DNA of 64,000 bases from Acinetobacter sp. WCHA55 (GCF_002165305.2 NZ_CP032286.1:744001-808000), one strand, 5' to 3'. Shown: positions 45,988-56,523, counted from the stretch's first letter. The notes: generated by a model from the sequence alone, not told the origin. Program-made: numbers and translations.

Positions 45988-47445
45988 TTAGTTTGCTGTT
46001 TTGTTGTACTTCACATCTGAAGAAGAAGGTTGTTTCACCACTTGATCTGTCGTATTGGCTTTTACGCCACCACCGAGGGTTTTATACACTTCAACTTGGT
46101 TGTTCAAATTTGCTTGTTCAAGCAATAACAAACCTTGTTCTGCTGAGTACGATGTACGCTGTGCATCAAGTACAGTGAGGTAGTTATCAATACCTGCACG
46201 GAAGCGAGCAGTTGAAAGCTTATAAGTGGTGTTGGTTGCGTCTACCAGACGACGTTGTGCAGCCAAACGGTCACCAATATTTTCCCGTACTGCCAATGCA
46301 TCATTCACTTCGCGGAAAGCAGTTTGAATGGTTTTTTCATAATCTGACAATGCAATTTTTTGGTCAGTTTCTGAAATTTTCACATTGGCACGACGTGTAC
46401 CCCAGTCAAAGATTGGAATATCTAAGCTTGGGCCAAGTGACCATACGAAGGCACCTGATTTAAACAAGTCGCTTAAATCTGTCGATGCATAACCCGCTGT
46501 GCCTGTTAAGCTGATGGTTGGGTACAACTGAGCTTTTGCCGCACCAATGTTGGCACCCGCAGCAGACAATTGATATTCCGCAGCGCGGACATCAGGACGG
46601 TTATTTAACAAGTCGCTTGGCAAGCCCGCTGTCAACGCCGTACTTTGGGTAATACGCTTCACAGGTTGAGGAGACAATAAGTTTGCAGGAACAGGCTGAC
46701 CCACCAACAGGTTGAGTAAGTTCTGTGCTTGTGCAAGTTGAGTCTTGTAGTTCGCAACGTCATTACGTGCGGTTTCAACCGAAATTTGCGCTTGACGTAC
46801 AGGTACTTCACTGTCGATACCTACATCAAATCGTTTTTTGTTCAGATTGTATGATTCAAGCTGTGCTTTTAAGGTTTGGTCTGCCAGTTTTAAGTTAGCA
46901 TTGGCAAACGAATAGCTCAGCCATGCTTGCGCAACCTGACCAATCAACGAAATTTGAGTTGCATCACGCGCACTTTGAGTCGCTAAATAGCTGTCTAGAG
47001 CATTGTCTTTTAAGCTACGAACACGACCCCAAAAGTCTAACTCATACGCAGTTACGCCAAGGCCAACATTGTAAGTTGTGATTGGCTTATTCGAGCTGAG
47101 TGTATCTTGGCGAAGCACACTACCACTTGCACCAATGGTTGGCAGTTGGTTGTTCTCGCTAATCTGATACGCTTGCTGAGCACGTTGAATATTTAAAGTC
47201 GCCGTACGGAGGTCACGGTTATTGGCTAGCGCTAACTCGATGACTTGGACTAAACGCTGATCAGCAAAAAAGTCTTTATAGCCTTGTTCTGCAACAGATG
47301 GACCTGTTGTTGAACTAATATATCCTGTTGGGATATCCGCTTGAGCGACGGGTTCTGGACCACGCATGCTTTGACATGCAGTCAAAGCAAGCGCAAGTGC
47401 AGATACCGCAATGCTACGACCTGAAATAGACCATACTTTTTGCAT
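45988..47445 (-). CDS. adeK: AdeK, outer-membrane channel of the AdeIJK efflux pump
   Basis: TolC/OprM-type outer-membrane factor of 485 residues, a lipoprotein (signal ending LALALTACQS, lipidated at the Cys). Its sequence matches Acinetobacter AdeK as I recall it (RSIAVSALALALTACQSMRG; YELDFWGRVRSLKD). The two OEP repeats are visible, each with helical barrel segments such as LLNNRPDVRAAEYQLSAAGA and KTIQTAFREVNDALAVRENI. The ATG at 47445 overlaps the adeJ stop, so the genes are coupled. It exports drugs with AdeI and AdeJ. Confidence 0.95.
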   Translation of the reverse strand: MQKVWSISGRSIAVSALALALTACQSMRGPEPVAQADIPTGYISSTTGPSVAEQGYKDFFADQRLVQVIELALANNRDLRTATLNIQRAQQAYQISENNQLPTIGASGSVLRQDTLSSNKPITTYNVGLGVTAYELDFWGRVRSLKDNALDSYLATQSARDATQISLIGQVAQAWLSYSFANANLKLADQTLKAQLESYNLNKKRFDVGIDSEVPVRQAQISVETARNDVANYKTQLAQAQNLLNLLVGQPVPANLLSPQPVKRITQSTALTAGLPSDLLNNRPDVRAAEYQLSAAGANIGAAKAQLYPTISLTGTAGYASTDLSDLFKSGAFVWSLGPSLDIPIFDWGTRRANVKISETDQKIALSDYEKTIQTAFREVNDALAVRENIGDRLAAQRRLVDATNTTYKLSTARFRAGIDNYLTVLDAQRTSYSAEQGLLLLEQANLNNQVEVYKTLGGGVKANTTDQVVKQPSSSDVKYNKTAN

Positions 47446-50400
47446 CACGATGTTTGCTCCTGATTATTTTGTTTCTTAGGTTTGTATTTGAAAATACTAC
47501 GAATCCAAACAAAGAATACTGGAATGAAGAAAATACCCAACAGTGTAGAACTAATTACACCACCAAGGACACCAAAGCCTACCGAGTGTTGACTACCTGC
47601 ACCAGCACCTGTTGAAAGAGCAAGCGGAAGGACACCAAAACCGAAAGCAAGGGTGGTCATGATAATTGGGCGTAAACGCATTTTTGCAGCATGAAGGGTT
47701 GCATCAAATAAGTCTTCACCTTGTTCTTGCAATTCTTTTGCAAACTCTACGATCAAGATCGCATTTTTCGCAGAAAGACCAATCACGGCAACAATTGCAA
47801 CTTGGAAGTAGATGTTAAATGATAAGTTTGGATCGCCCTTAATGATCATGCCTAACCATGTCAGTGCAAATGCACCAAGAATACCAAGTGGTACAACCAG
47901 CAATACTGAAACAGGGATAGACCAGCTTTCATACAATGCAGCTAGACATAAGAAGACGATGAGCATCGAAAGAACAAGCAGCGGACCTGTTTGATTGCCC
48001 GAATCACGTTCTTCTAAAGATAAACCTGTCCATTCATAGTCGAAACCTTGTAAGCCCATAGATGGAAGCTTGCCAATAATTTCTTCCATCGCAAGCATCG
48101 CATCTCCCGAACTTACGCCCGGTGCTGGAGTACCTTGGATGTTTACAGAAGATACACCGTTATAACGCTCTAGACGTGGTGAACCATAAGTCCATTCGCC
48201 TGTTGCAAACGCTGAGAAAGGAACCATCGTACCACTGCTATTACGCACATACCACTTGTTCAAGTCTTCAGGCATCATACGTGTATTCGCTTCACCTTGA
48301 ACATATACCTTTTTCACACGACCACGGTCAACGAAGTCATTGATATACGTACCACCCCAAGCCATGCTCATGGTTGTATTGATATCTGCAATACTCACAC
48401 CCATTGCACCCGCTTGCGCTTGATCAATGTTGATTTGGTATTGAGGAGTATCTTCTTGACCATTAGGGCGGACGCCTGCAAGACGTTTGTCTTGTGCAGC
48501 CATACCTAAAATAGCATTACGTGCCGCAATCAATTTCTCATGACCTTGACCACTCGCATCTTTCAACTGGATGTCAAAACCAGCAGATACACCTAACTCA
48601 GGCATTGCAGGTAACTGTAATGGCATGATGTAAGATGCATCTTTAATCATATTCAATGACATGCCGCGTTGAATGATGGCACCAATTTGCGACTCAGGTG
48701 TCGTACGCTCACTCCAGTCCTTCAGTTTAATAAAGGCAAGACCTGCGTTTTGACCAACACCTGTGAACGAGAAACCAGAAACTGTAAAGATCGACTCTAC
48801 ATGCTCTTTTTCTTTATTCAGGAAGTAATCCGTCATGCTAGACACGACTTTATCTGTACGTTCAAGGCTTGCACTTGGTGGAAGTTGAACTAAAGTCATG
48901 ACCACGCCTTGGTCTTCATCTGGTAAGAATGAAGAAGGTAAGGCTTTATACAGACCAAATAAACCTGCAAGTACCAGTAGATAAACCACTCCAGAAAATA
49001 TTTTATGGTGAGTCATACGGTTGACACCACCTTGGTATTTCACTGCAACTTTTTCAAAGCTACTGTTAAACCAACGGAAGAATCGCGCAAAAATATTATT
49101 ACTTTCTGGCTTGTTTGCATCATGTTGTTTCAACAATGTTGCACACAGGGCAGGAGTGAAGGTTAATGCCACAATCAATGACAAAATCATTGCGGTAACA
49201 AGTGTAATCGAGAACTGACGGTAAATAACACCCGTTGTTCCAGCGAAGAATGCCATTGGTACGAATACCGCAGTTAACACACTCGTAATACCGACCAAAG
49301 CACCAGAAATTTGTTGCATTGATTTTTCAGTTGCAGCCACAGGGTCGAGGTGTTCTTCTTGCATGACACGTTCAACGTTTTCCACAACAACAATCGCATC
49401 ATCGACCAAAAGACCAATGGCTAAGACCATCGCAAACATGGTGAGCGTGTTGATTGAAAAACCGAAAATGTTAATGACAGCAAATGTACCCAATACAACC
49501 ACTGGAACAGCCAATGTTGGAATAACCGTCGCACGCCAGTTCTGTAAGAATAAGAACATGACAATGAACACCAACACGACAGCTTCAATTAATGTGTGTA
49601 CAACACTTTCAATCGACAGCTTAATAAATGGTGTAGTGTCATAAGCCAGTTGATCTTTTAAACCATCTGGATAGTTTTTGCGTAGTTCATTTAAACGTTC
49701 TTCAACGGCAGCAGCAGTATCTAGTGCATTCGCGCCTGTTGCTAGTTTAATTGCGACACCGCCTGCAGCTTTACCATTAAATTTAGAGTCAAATTGATAG
49801 TTATCTGAACCGAGTTCAACACGCGCAACATCACCCAAGCGAACTTGAGCACCAGAAGCCGTATTTTTTAGAAAAATATTTCTAAACTGTTCAGGGGTTT
49901 GCAACATGCTTTGAGCATTCACCGTTGCGTTTAGCACTTGACCTTGCACAGATGGTGCACCACCTAACTGACCTACCGCCACTTGCGAGTTTTGCGCATT
50001 AATCGCAGCTGCAATATCAGTTGGCGTCACTTGTAGGCTAGTCATTTTAGCTGGATCTAGCCAAATACGCATTGCATATGAACCACCAAAGACTTGAATT
50101 TCACCTACACCTGCCACACGGCTGAGCGGTTCAGAGATGTTTGAGTTTACATAGTCTTTAATGTCTGATGCCGATAAACTTCCATCTGGAGAGTAAAATG
50201 CAAGAACTTGCATAAAGCTCGCACCAGACTTGGTGACTTTTACACCTTGACGTTGTACATCTTCAGGTAAAAGCGCCGTTGCCGATTGTAGTTTGTTCTG
50301 TACTTGAACTTGAGCAATATCAGGATCGATGCCTTGTTCAAAGTTTAAGTTAATAGACGCTTGACCGTTACCCGCACTGTTAGAGGAGATATAGCGTAGA

Positions 50401-50621
50401 CCATCCAGACCATTCATCTGTTGTTCAATGATCTGAGTGACCGTGTTCTCAACAGTCTGTGCAGAAGCACCTGGATAAGTTGCAGAGATTGTCACCACAG
50501 GAGGTGCAATCGTCGGATATTGAGCAACTGGCATTTTTGTTAGCGTGAGGATACCCGCCAACATAATGACCAGTGCAATCACCCACGCAAAAATGGGGCG
50601 ATGAATAAAAAATTGAGCCAT
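47445..50621 (-). CDS. adeJ: AdeJ, RND transporter of the AdeIJK efflux pump
   Basis: Inner-membrane proton-driven drug exporter, 1,058 residues with 12 membrane segments and two large periplasmic loops. HAE1/RND signatures are AQFFIHRPIFAWVIALVIML at the start, AIGLLVDDAIVVVENVER (proton-relay Asp pair in TM4) and the second half MRLRPIIMTTLAFGFGVLPL. Next to adeI and adeK in the order I-J-K, which identifies the system as AdeIJK, an intrinsic multidrug pump of Acinetobacter with broad substrates. Its TetR-type repressor is not in this window. Confidence 0.96.
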   Translation of the reverse strand: MAQFFIHRPIFAWVIALVIMLAGILTLTKMPVAQYPTIAPPVVTISATYPGASAQTVENTVTQIIEQQMNGLDGLRYISSNSAGNGQASINLNFEQGIDPDIAQVQVQNKLQSATALLPEDVQRQGVKVTKSGASFMQVLAFYSPDGSLSASDIKDYVNSNISEPLSRVAGVGEIQVFGGSYAMRIWLDPAKMTSLQVTPTDIAAAINAQNSQVAVGQLGGAPSVQGQVLNATVNAQSMLQTPEQFRNIFLKNTASGAQVRLGDVARVELGSDNYQFDSKFNGKAAGGVAIKLATGANALDTAAAVEERLNELRKNYPDGLKDQLAYDTTPFIKLSIESVVHTLIEAVVLVFIVMFLFLQNWRATVIPTLAVPVVVLGTFAVINIFGFSINTLTMFAMVLAIGLLVDDAIVVVENVERVMQEEHLDPVAATEKSMQQISGALVGITSVLTAVFVPMAFFAGTTGVIYRQFSITLVTAMILSLIVALTFTPALCATLLKQHDANKPESNNIFARFFRWFNSSFEKVAVKYQGGVNRMTHHKIFSGVVYLLVLAGLFGLYKALPSSFLPDEDQGVVMTLVQLPPSASLERTDKVVSSMTDYFLNKEKEHVESIFTVSGFSFTGVGQNAGLAFIKLKDWSERTTPESQIGAIIQRGMSLNMIKDASYIMPLQLPAMPELGVSAGFDIQLKDASGQGHEKLIAARNAILGMAAQDKRLAGVRPNGQEDTPQYQINIDQAQAGAMGVSIADINTTMSMAWGGTYINDFVDRGRVKKVYVQGEANTRMMPEDLNKWYVRNSSGTMVPFSAFATGEWTYGSPRLERYNGVSSVNIQGTPAPGVSSGDAMLAMEEIIGKLPSMGLQGFDYEWTGLSLEERDSGNQTGPLLVLSMLIVFLCLAALYESWSIPVSVLLVVPLGILGAFALTWLGMIIKGDPNLSFNIYFQVAIVAVIGLSAKNAILIVEFAKELQEQGEDLFDATLHAAKMRLRPIIMTTLAFGFGVLPLALSTGAGAGSQHSVGFGVLGGVISSTLLGIFFIPVFFVWIRSIFKYKPKKQNNQEQTS

Positions 50622-50633
50622 TCAGTCTACCCC

Positions 50634-51875
50634 TTATGTGTTTGAAGTAGCTTTTTGTTCAGTTTTCGCACTAGCTTCTGTCTTTTTAGCATCCGTTGTT
50701 GGAGCTTGAGGTGCTGCTTGAGGTTGATACGGTTTCGCAACAACTTTCTGTTCAGCTTTAACTTTCGCTATTCCGTCAACAATAACTTTCTCGCCTGTTT
50801 TAAGGCCTGCGGTCACAATCCAGTCTTGGCCTTGAGTGCCAACGGTGGTGATTTGACGAGGTTCTACTACGCCTTTGTCATTCACAATCATTGCCATCGC
50901 TTGACCTGTTGGTGTGCGAGTCACTGCAATTTGCGGCACTAACATCGCATTCGGGATTACGCCTTGAACGATTTGCGCATTGGCAAACATACCTGGAAGC
51001 AACAAGTGATTCGGGTTCGGGAACACCGCACGAATCGTCACAGTCCCTGTATCTGGATTGACACTAGCATCAGAGAACGCTAAACGGCCTTCGATTGGAT
51101 AGTCACTACCATCTTCTAGTTTCAGCTTCACACGCGTGTTGTTACTGCTGTCTAAGCTACCTTTACTCAATTGTTGACGTAAACGAAGAAGTTCAGAACT
51201 CGATTGGTTGATATCAACATAGATCGGGTCTAAACGTTGAATTGTCACCAATGGTTCTGTTTGGTTTGCAGTCACCAAAGCACCGGCAGTAACTGTAGAG
51301 CGGTTGGTTTGACCTGAAATTGGTGAGCGGATGGTTGAGTAACCTAAGTCCACTTCAGCATTTTTAACTTGTGCACGTGCTGCTGCCACTTGTGCCTCAG
51401 CGACATTTACTTGACCTACTAAGTCGTCATAGTCCTGTTTCGCAACAGCGTTGCTTGAAACCAGTTGTTGATAACGATTGAGTTTGGTTTTCAGTGAGCT
51501 TAAATTCGCTTCTTGTTGTAATAATGCTGCTTTGGCATTATCAAATGTTGCGCGGTTGGTACGAGAATCAAGTTCATAAAGAGCCTGACCTTCACGTACA
51601 TAACTGCCTTCCGCAAACAAACGTTTTAGAATTATTCCACTCGTTTGTGGGCGAACTTCAGAAACTTCAAATGCCGTGGTTCTGCCAGATAACTCTACAG
51701 ATTGTTCTACATTTTGTGGTTGTGCAACAATGACACCGACTTCAGTAGGTGGCATTTGTTGAGAAGCGCCAGCTTGCTGCGCATCCTTTGGGTCTTTGCT
51801 ACAACCAACAAGTGCAATACTCGTTGCTAATGCGCAAGCGGTAAGGGCTGGGGCCCAAAGCTTTGCCGACATCAT
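50634..51875 (-). CDS. adeI: AdeI, periplasmic adaptor of the AdeIJK efflux pump
   Basis: Membrane-fusion protein linking AdeJ to AdeK, 413 residues. It has a lipoprotein-type signal (LATSIALVGCSKDPKDAQQA), then biotinyl-lipoyl halves around a coiled hairpin (GQALYELDSRTNRATFDNAK; QAQNVEQSVELSGRTTAFEV type start) and beta-barrel segments (GTVTIRAVFPNPNHLLLPGM). It ends in a low-complexity A/K/T/Q tail. GAGG stands before two adjacent ATG codons. First gene of the operon; PAP2 phosphatase lies upstream on the same strand but is not in it. Confidence 0.95.
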   Translation of the reverse strand: MMSAKLWAPALTACALATSIALVGCSKDPKDAQQAGASQQMPPTEVGVIVAQPQNVEQSVELSGRTTAFEVSEVRPQTSGIILKRLFAEGSYVREGQALYELDSRTNRATFDNAKAALLQQEANLSSLKTKLNRYQQLVSSNAVAKQDYDDLVGQVNVAEAQVAAARAQVKNAEVDLGYSTIRSPISGQTNRSTVTAGALVTANQTEPLVTIQRLDPIYVDINQSSSELLRLRQQLSKGSLDSSNNTRVKLKLEDGSDYPIEGRLAFSDASVNPDTGTVTIRAVFPNPNHLLLPGMFANAQIVQGVIPNAMLVPQIAVTRTPTGQAMAMIVNDKGVVEPRQITTVGTQGQDWIVTAGLKTGEKVIVDGIAKVKAEQKVVAKPYQPQAAPQAPTTDAKKTEASAKTEQKATSNT

Positions 51876-51900
51876 TGTTCCACCTCGATTAGATTCTTAT

Positions 51901-52512
51901 CTAAAAATAATTTGTATTTAATTGGGTATATCTGCCACACAAGATGTAAAGCAGTGAAATCCAGATAATACTAATGCTCCAACCTGCGAGAACGTCGGAC
52001 GGAAAATGTACTCCAAGATAGACTCTTGAAATTCCCATCATCAGCATCCATAAAAGAGCAATGAATACAACATAACGATGTGCAGGAAATGGTCGACTTA
52101 AGAAAATGGCAAGACACGCCAAAGTGGCAGCATACATACTGTGCGCACTCGGAAAGGAAGCACCATAGCTCGTCACTAGGTGAAACATTTCTGGTGGGCG
52201 TGGTCTTGAAATTAGAAATTTAAGTAGCCAAGCAGAAGCAATACTTCCAACAACGCCTAAACCAATAAAAACAACATCTCTATACTTTTTATACCATGCA
52301 CGATGGAAACACCATAGAGTGGTTAGAAATAATACAAATGGCATGCCACCAAGTGCCGATAAAAGTATTGCAAGTTTATCTATAGGTTCAGTTCTTAATG
52401 TGCTGAAATATTCGACCATCGCCAGATCTAAAGCGGTGAGTAGTTGAATGCTTAAAGCTAATACACTGATTATAAATAAAATAACACCTATAAAAAGCAA
52501 CAAGTAAGGCAT
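51901..52512 (-). CDS. PAP2-family phosphatase
   Basis: A 203-residue membrane protein of the phosphatidic-acid phosphatase type 2 family, with about five to six membrane segments. Its three active-site motifs are visible as LLKFLISRPRPPEM (KxxxxxxRP), SFPSAHSMYA (PSGH-like with A for G) and SRVYLGVHFPSDVLAG (SRxxxxxHxxxD). Likely substrates are undecaprenyl or lipid phosphates in the inner membrane; the exact one is unknown. The stop lies 25 bp upstream of adeI. Confidence 0.9.
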   Translation of the reverse strand: MPYLLLFIGVILFIISVLALSIQLLTALDLAMVEYFSTLRTEPIDKLAILLSALGGMPFVLFLTTLWCFHRAWYKKYRDVVFIGLGVVGSIASAWLLKFLISRPRPPEMFHLVTSYGASFPSAHSMYAATLACLAIFLSRPFPAHRYVVFIALLWMLMMGISRVYLGVHFPSDVLAGWSISIIWISLLYILCGRYTQLNTNYF

Positions 52513-52658
52513 GTTGGAACTCGTGTCATTTCAACCGATTTAAGCGCGGTTATTTACTGGGTTAAAGTGTACTCATTAGTACACTTTAATTCAAGTGTTG
52601 ATTAATCATGTATAAAATTTTGTTTACAGTGTAACAAGAGCTCAAAATCGGTACAAAA

Positions 52659-54713
52659 TCATTTTGTATGGTGTTTTGTATTGTTCGAACTTTCCTCAAC
52701 TTCAAGAGGTACTTTCGGTGGCCAAAAGAAGTCACTTGGTCGCGTTAGAAAATGGGTTAAAACCAATTTTGCTAAAGGTTTCCATTGTTCAAAGCGGACC
52801 CGACGTGCACGTAAAGCTACAATAATCGTGAGGGTAAAACTGACAAATAAGTTCGTCAGACCAATAGCGAGCACCCCGAGAAAAGATACAATAATCAAGC
52901 CAATCTCGGGACTGCCATTAATATTCATCAGACCTTGAATGAAGTTTGCAGAAGCAAAGGCAATATGGCGAATATCCAGGGGTAAACCCAAAATATAACC
53001 AATGGTTCCCATACTTCCTAGCATAATCCCGAATAGAAAATTACCCGCCAACGCACCTAAGTTGCGTTCTATATAACCTGCAAATTTGTCGAGTCGTTCT
53101 TGCCCCATGATTGTTTTGAGGCGAGGGTGTGCTTTTAAGCGTGGACCGACTTTGCGATAAACTGCCATATTGTCAAAATAGCCTGCCAAAAGTCCCGATA
53201 AAAACAAACAGACACCCGCAATCGCGGCGTGCGGAATGGCTAAAGAGGTAAAAGGGTTTAAGTCATGTAACACTTTCGCAGCTTTTGCATGGTTGAGTAG
53301 CGGTTCATGCATGCCAGTTGCCCATGCCCATGTAATAAAGGCGGCAACAGGGATGGCAATTGAGATATTTCCCAAAATAGCAATAAATTGCGTGCGAATA
53401 ATGTTAATAATCAGCGCTGCTAATTCAGCAATTTGTGCTGTTTTTGACCCTTTACGTTGTTGTACGGTTGCCGCGAGTGCCGCTGCCGTCATCGCTGGTT
53501 GTTTGGTTGCCACAGTAAAGTGCAACACATGAATCAGCATAAACCCCAATGAGTAGTTCATGCTGTAAACAAATGCTTGCATGAGCGGTGCCATGATCAT
53601 TCTTGCCGACAATATTTTTAGAGTCGCCATGGTTGCAATGATGACACCTGCACCTGCTGCAGACTTATACATGGCTAAAAAGCCTTGTTTGTCTGTACTT
53701 ACATAGTGTTCGCCCGTTTTACTGGCATTTTCAGTGACCTGTAAAGCAATCAATTCACTATTGGTCGTCAGTAAAGAGCGTACACTCCGTTCACTATAAA
53801 TTGCAGCGGTAATGTCGACCAAGAGCAGACTCACCGCTTCATAGTGTGCTTCGCCTTCTTCTACGATTAAATTGAGCAATAGTTCGACACGGTCTAAGCA
53901 TTGCTCAAGTAAGGAAATCAGATAGGTTAAACTGACACTGACCCCAATACGTTTGGTCGCACGGCGAATTTTTAATACTACATCGCGACACTGCTCAATC
54001 ATGACCAGTGCTTGTGAAGCGTCGGGTGGGGCAACCACACTAGAGCTTTCTGCTTCTTGATGTGCCTTTTTATACTGTTGAATGAACTCGATAATTTCGC
54101 GGTTCTGAACTAAAAAAGGCGACTCATATTCGGTCAGTTCAGGCTGCGCATTAATAAACTCTGGATATAAACCAATACCACTAATCCGATAAGACAGCAC
54201 CGTAATGGCTTTAATCACTTCACTGCGAATTTTGACTTTTTCTTTTTGATTGGCATGCCCGAGATTGAGCAGGTTCAGCAGTTGTAGCCAGTCACTGTCT
54301 CGGATGTTATCGAGCCAATATTTATCACTTCGGTTGGGGAAAAGGCGACGGACTAAATCTTGCAGTTGAGTTTCGTCATTAATCAGTGGGAGAAAGTGTG
54401 CTCCTAAACGCTGTGACAATTGGTTCCAAAACCCATCTAAAGACAAGATACCTGTGTCGGCATAAAGACTGGTTTGTTTATATTGAGAAATAAGCCGTAG
54501 TACAAAGCTTTGTAATGTCGATGCGGCATCGGGAGTGATGAGCAATGCTTGAATGAGTGCTTGAATTTTTTGATGGATTTCATCGGTTTGATATGCATCC
54601 GTTGGACGAATACGCTCCACCAACTCAATTAAAAGTTGATCATTTAAAACAGCTTGAGGTTGCTCAAGCTGTTGCTGCATTTGAGAAAACAGATCATTAA
54701 ATTTTATATGCAT
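52659..54713 (-). CDS. SpecificRecomb-family membrane protein ('site-specific recombinase')
   Basis: 684 residues. The N-terminal half is soluble and helical (QPQAVLNDQLLIELVERIRP), and the C-terminal half has several membrane segments (FIAILGNISIAIPVAAFITW; LAIPHAAIAGVCLFLSGLLA; NFLFGIMLGSMGTIGYILGL). This is the PF10136 family, often labelled site-specific recombinase after Neisseria, but no serine or tyrosine recombinase motif is visible and the layout is that of a membrane protein, so the label is doubtful. I chose the ATG at 54713 over a TTG two codons earlier. It lies 33 bp downstream of ispB. Confidence 0.8.
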   Translation of the reverse strand: MHIKFNDLFSQMQQQLEQPQAVLNDQLLIELVERIRPTDAYQTDEIHQKIQALIQALLITPDAASTLQSFVLRLISQYKQTSLYADTGILSLDGFWNQLSQRLGAHFLPLINDETQLQDLVRRLFPNRSDKYWLDNIRDSDWLQLLNLLNLGHANQKEKVKIRSEVIKAITVLSYRISGIGLYPEFINAQPELTEYESPFLVQNREIIEFIQQYKKAHQEAESSSVVAPPDASQALVMIEQCRDVVLKIRRATKRIGVSVSLTYLISLLEQCLDRVELLLNLIVEEGEAHYEAVSLLLVDITAAIYSERSVRSLLTTNSELIALQVTENASKTGEHYVSTDKQGFLAMYKSAAGAGVIIATMATLKILSARMIMAPLMQAFVYSMNYSLGFMLIHVLHFTVATKQPAMTAAALAATVQQRKGSKTAQIAELAALIINIIRTQFIAILGNISIAIPVAAFITWAWATGMHEPLLNHAKAAKVLHDLNPFTSLAIPHAAIAGVCLFLSGLLAGYFDNMAVYRKVGPRLKAHPRLKTIMGQERLDKFAGYIERNLGALAGNFLFGIMLGSMGTIGYILGLPLDIRHIAFASANFIQGLMNINGSPEIGLIIVSFLGVLAIGLTNLFVSFTLTIIVALRARRVRFEQWKPLAKLVLTHFLTRPSDFFWPPKVPLEVEESSNNTKHHTK

Positions 54714-54746
54714 AGGCAAGTTAAAAACATTTTAAAGCATCATTTG

Positions 54747-55724
54747 TTATTGAATTCGATGTAAAGCCAGTTGGGTTAAATTGACCAGTGCTTGACGATA
54801 TTGGCTCTCTGGTAAAGCCTGTAAGGCTTGAAGTGCGGCTTCGGTTTCTTCATGCGCCCGTTGTCGACAGTAATCAAGTGCGCCAGAACTGTTTACGATA
54901 GCAATAACTTGATCAAGATCTGCCGTTCCTCCTGTCGCAATACTTCTACGAACAACGTCATGTTCTTCACCCGTTGTATTTTTCAATGCTGAGATTAACG
55001 GCAAAGTCGGTTTGCCTTCCATTAAATCATCGCCAATATTTTTACCTAATGTTTCCGCATCTGAGGTGTAATCCAAAATATCATCAATGATTTGAAAGGC
55101 ATTGCCAAAGTGGCCTGCAAATAAACGCAGTGGTTCACGGTATTGCGGTGTCCCCGAAAGAATGGCAGCACCTTCAGTTGCTAGTTCAAATAAACGCGAC
55201 GTTTTACCGTGAATAATATCTAAATACGTTTGTTCTGTGGTTTCAGGCTGGTGCTGTGCTTGAAGTTGTAGTACTTCACCTTCGGCTATTTCACAAGTTC
55301 CTGTAGAAAAATCTTTGAGTAAGGTCATATCACCGAGATCGACCAACAAATCAAAAGCGCGTGAAATTAGAAAGTCACCAACCAGTACTGCGGTCTGATT
55401 GTTCCAAGTTGCATTGGCAGTTGGGCGACCACGACGTAAGCCAGATTCATCAACCACATCATCATGGACTAAGGTTGCGGTATGCAGCATTTCAATGATG
55501 GCAGCAAGTTTACGTTGACGTTCTAAATCTGCTGCGCCACAGGCTTTGGCAGCCAATAAACACATAATTGGACGCATGCGTTTACCACCTGCTTCAACCA
55601 CATGTTTACTTACCGCCATGACTAATGCCACTTTAGAGGTAATGCCTTCATTAATAAATGTGTCCATCGTGGCAAAGTCTTGAGCTACAGGGGCGAGAAT
55701 ATCTTGCTTAAAATCGATGGTCAT
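54747..55724 (-). CDS. ispB: Octaprenyl diphosphate synthase (polyprenyl synthetase)
   Basis: Makes the long isoprenoid side chain of ubiquinone from farnesyl diphosphate and isopentenyl diphosphate. 325 residues with both aspartate-rich motifs: LVHDDVVDESGLRRGRP (first, DDxxD) and FQIIDDILDYTSD (second). The lysine and arginine motif GGKRMRPIMCLLAAKA is near residue 50. Standard trans-prenyltransferase length. Divergent from rplU across a gap of about 470 bp. Confidence 0.95.
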   Translation of the reverse strand: MTIDFKQDILAPVAQDFATMDTFINEGITSKVALVMAVSKHVVEAGGKRMRPIMCLLAAKACGAADLERQRKLAAIIEMLHTATLVHDDVVDESGLRRGRPTANATWNNQTAVLVGDFLISRAFDLLVDLGDMTLLKDFSTGTCEIAEGEVLQLQAQHQPETTEQTYLDIIHGKTSRLFELATEGAAILSGTPQYREPLRLFAGHFGNAFQIIDDILDYTSDAETLGKNIGDDLMEGKPTLPLISALKNTTGEEHDVVRRSIATGGTADLDQVIAIVNSSGALDYCRQRAHEETEAALQALQALPESQYRQALVNLTQLALHRIQ

Positions 55725-56192
55725 TTGAAGAGCGGCCTCATCTATATAAAGTGATAAAAATCAGCATTACCAGTATTGTGTAAATATGGATACCTGTCTA
55801 AATAATTCATTTCAATCATAAAATAAGACTCGTTAGTGTGCGAGGCTGTATTTTACGAAAGACAGTTCCTTATTTCCCCAATGTATAAGCGTACTGTATT
55901 TGTAGGCTTATTTACATTTTTAAAATTAATTCATCCATACTATAGCGGATTGATTTTAAAAATCTATTTCATTGTAAGCAAACTCAAGCCAGAGTTGAAC
56001 TGTAATTTGTTGATTGAGTTTTTCTCGATTATTAAATAATCGTTAATTTAGTCTAATAAGTTCGGCAAATCTCTTGTTGTTTGAGTCAATATCACTTAAA
56101 ATCCTTGCCCTTGATTAACCCCAGTGGCGTTCGTATTAAGATCGATATCTTCCTTTATCGGCACGACGACACGGGCATGTTTGGAGTACATT
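55725..56192. other. AT-rich gap between ispB and rplU
   Basis: About 470 bp with no convincing gene. A 67-codon frame at 55836-56039 starts at a GTG, has no ribosome-binding site and looks random. The right end carries the rplU promoter candidate. Confidence 0.5.
56074..56102 (+). promoter_or_regulatory. Candidate promoter for rplU-rpmA
   Basis: TTGTTG (56074-56079), 17 bp, TAAAAT (56097-56102), giving a leader of about 85 nt before rplU. Confidence 0.4.
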
Positions 56193-56504
56193 ATGTACGC
56201 AGTAATCCAAAGCGGTGGTAAACAGCACCGTGTTGTAGAGGGTGAAACCCTTAAAGTTGAATTGTTGAAAGCTGAAACTGGCGCAACTATTACGTTTGAT
56301 GACGTATTAATGCTAGTAAATGGCGACAGCATTCAAATCGGTGCTCCAGTTGTTGCTGGTGCTACTGTAACTGCTGAAGTAGTTAGCCATGGTCGTCACG
56401 ACAAAATCCGTATTGTAAAAATGCGTCGTCGTAAACACTACCGTAAACAACAAGGTCACCGTCAATGGTTCACTGAGTTGAAAATTACAGCTATTTCAGG
56501 CTAA
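56193..56504 (+). CDS. rplU: 50S ribosomal protein L21
   Basis: A 103-residue ribosomal protein ([40 protein letters not shown], the basic C-terminal signature). Start taken at the ATG at 56193 because the frame upstream is leader sequence and the family begins MYAVI. TTTGGAG precedes it. It pairs with rpmA 19 bp later, the usual operon. Confidence 0.97.
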   Translation: MYAVIQSGGKQHRVVEGETLKVELLKAETGATITFDDVLMLVNGDSIQIGAPVVAGATVTAEVVSHGRHDKIRIVKMRRRKHYRKQQGHRQWFTELKITAISG

Positions 56505-56523
56505 TCACGAGGAGTAATGAGAC

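Noticed and set aside
55836..56039. 67-codon frame in the ispB-rplU gap
   Set aside because: GTG start without a ribosome-binding site, AT-rich random-looking hydrophobic product, no conservation evidence.
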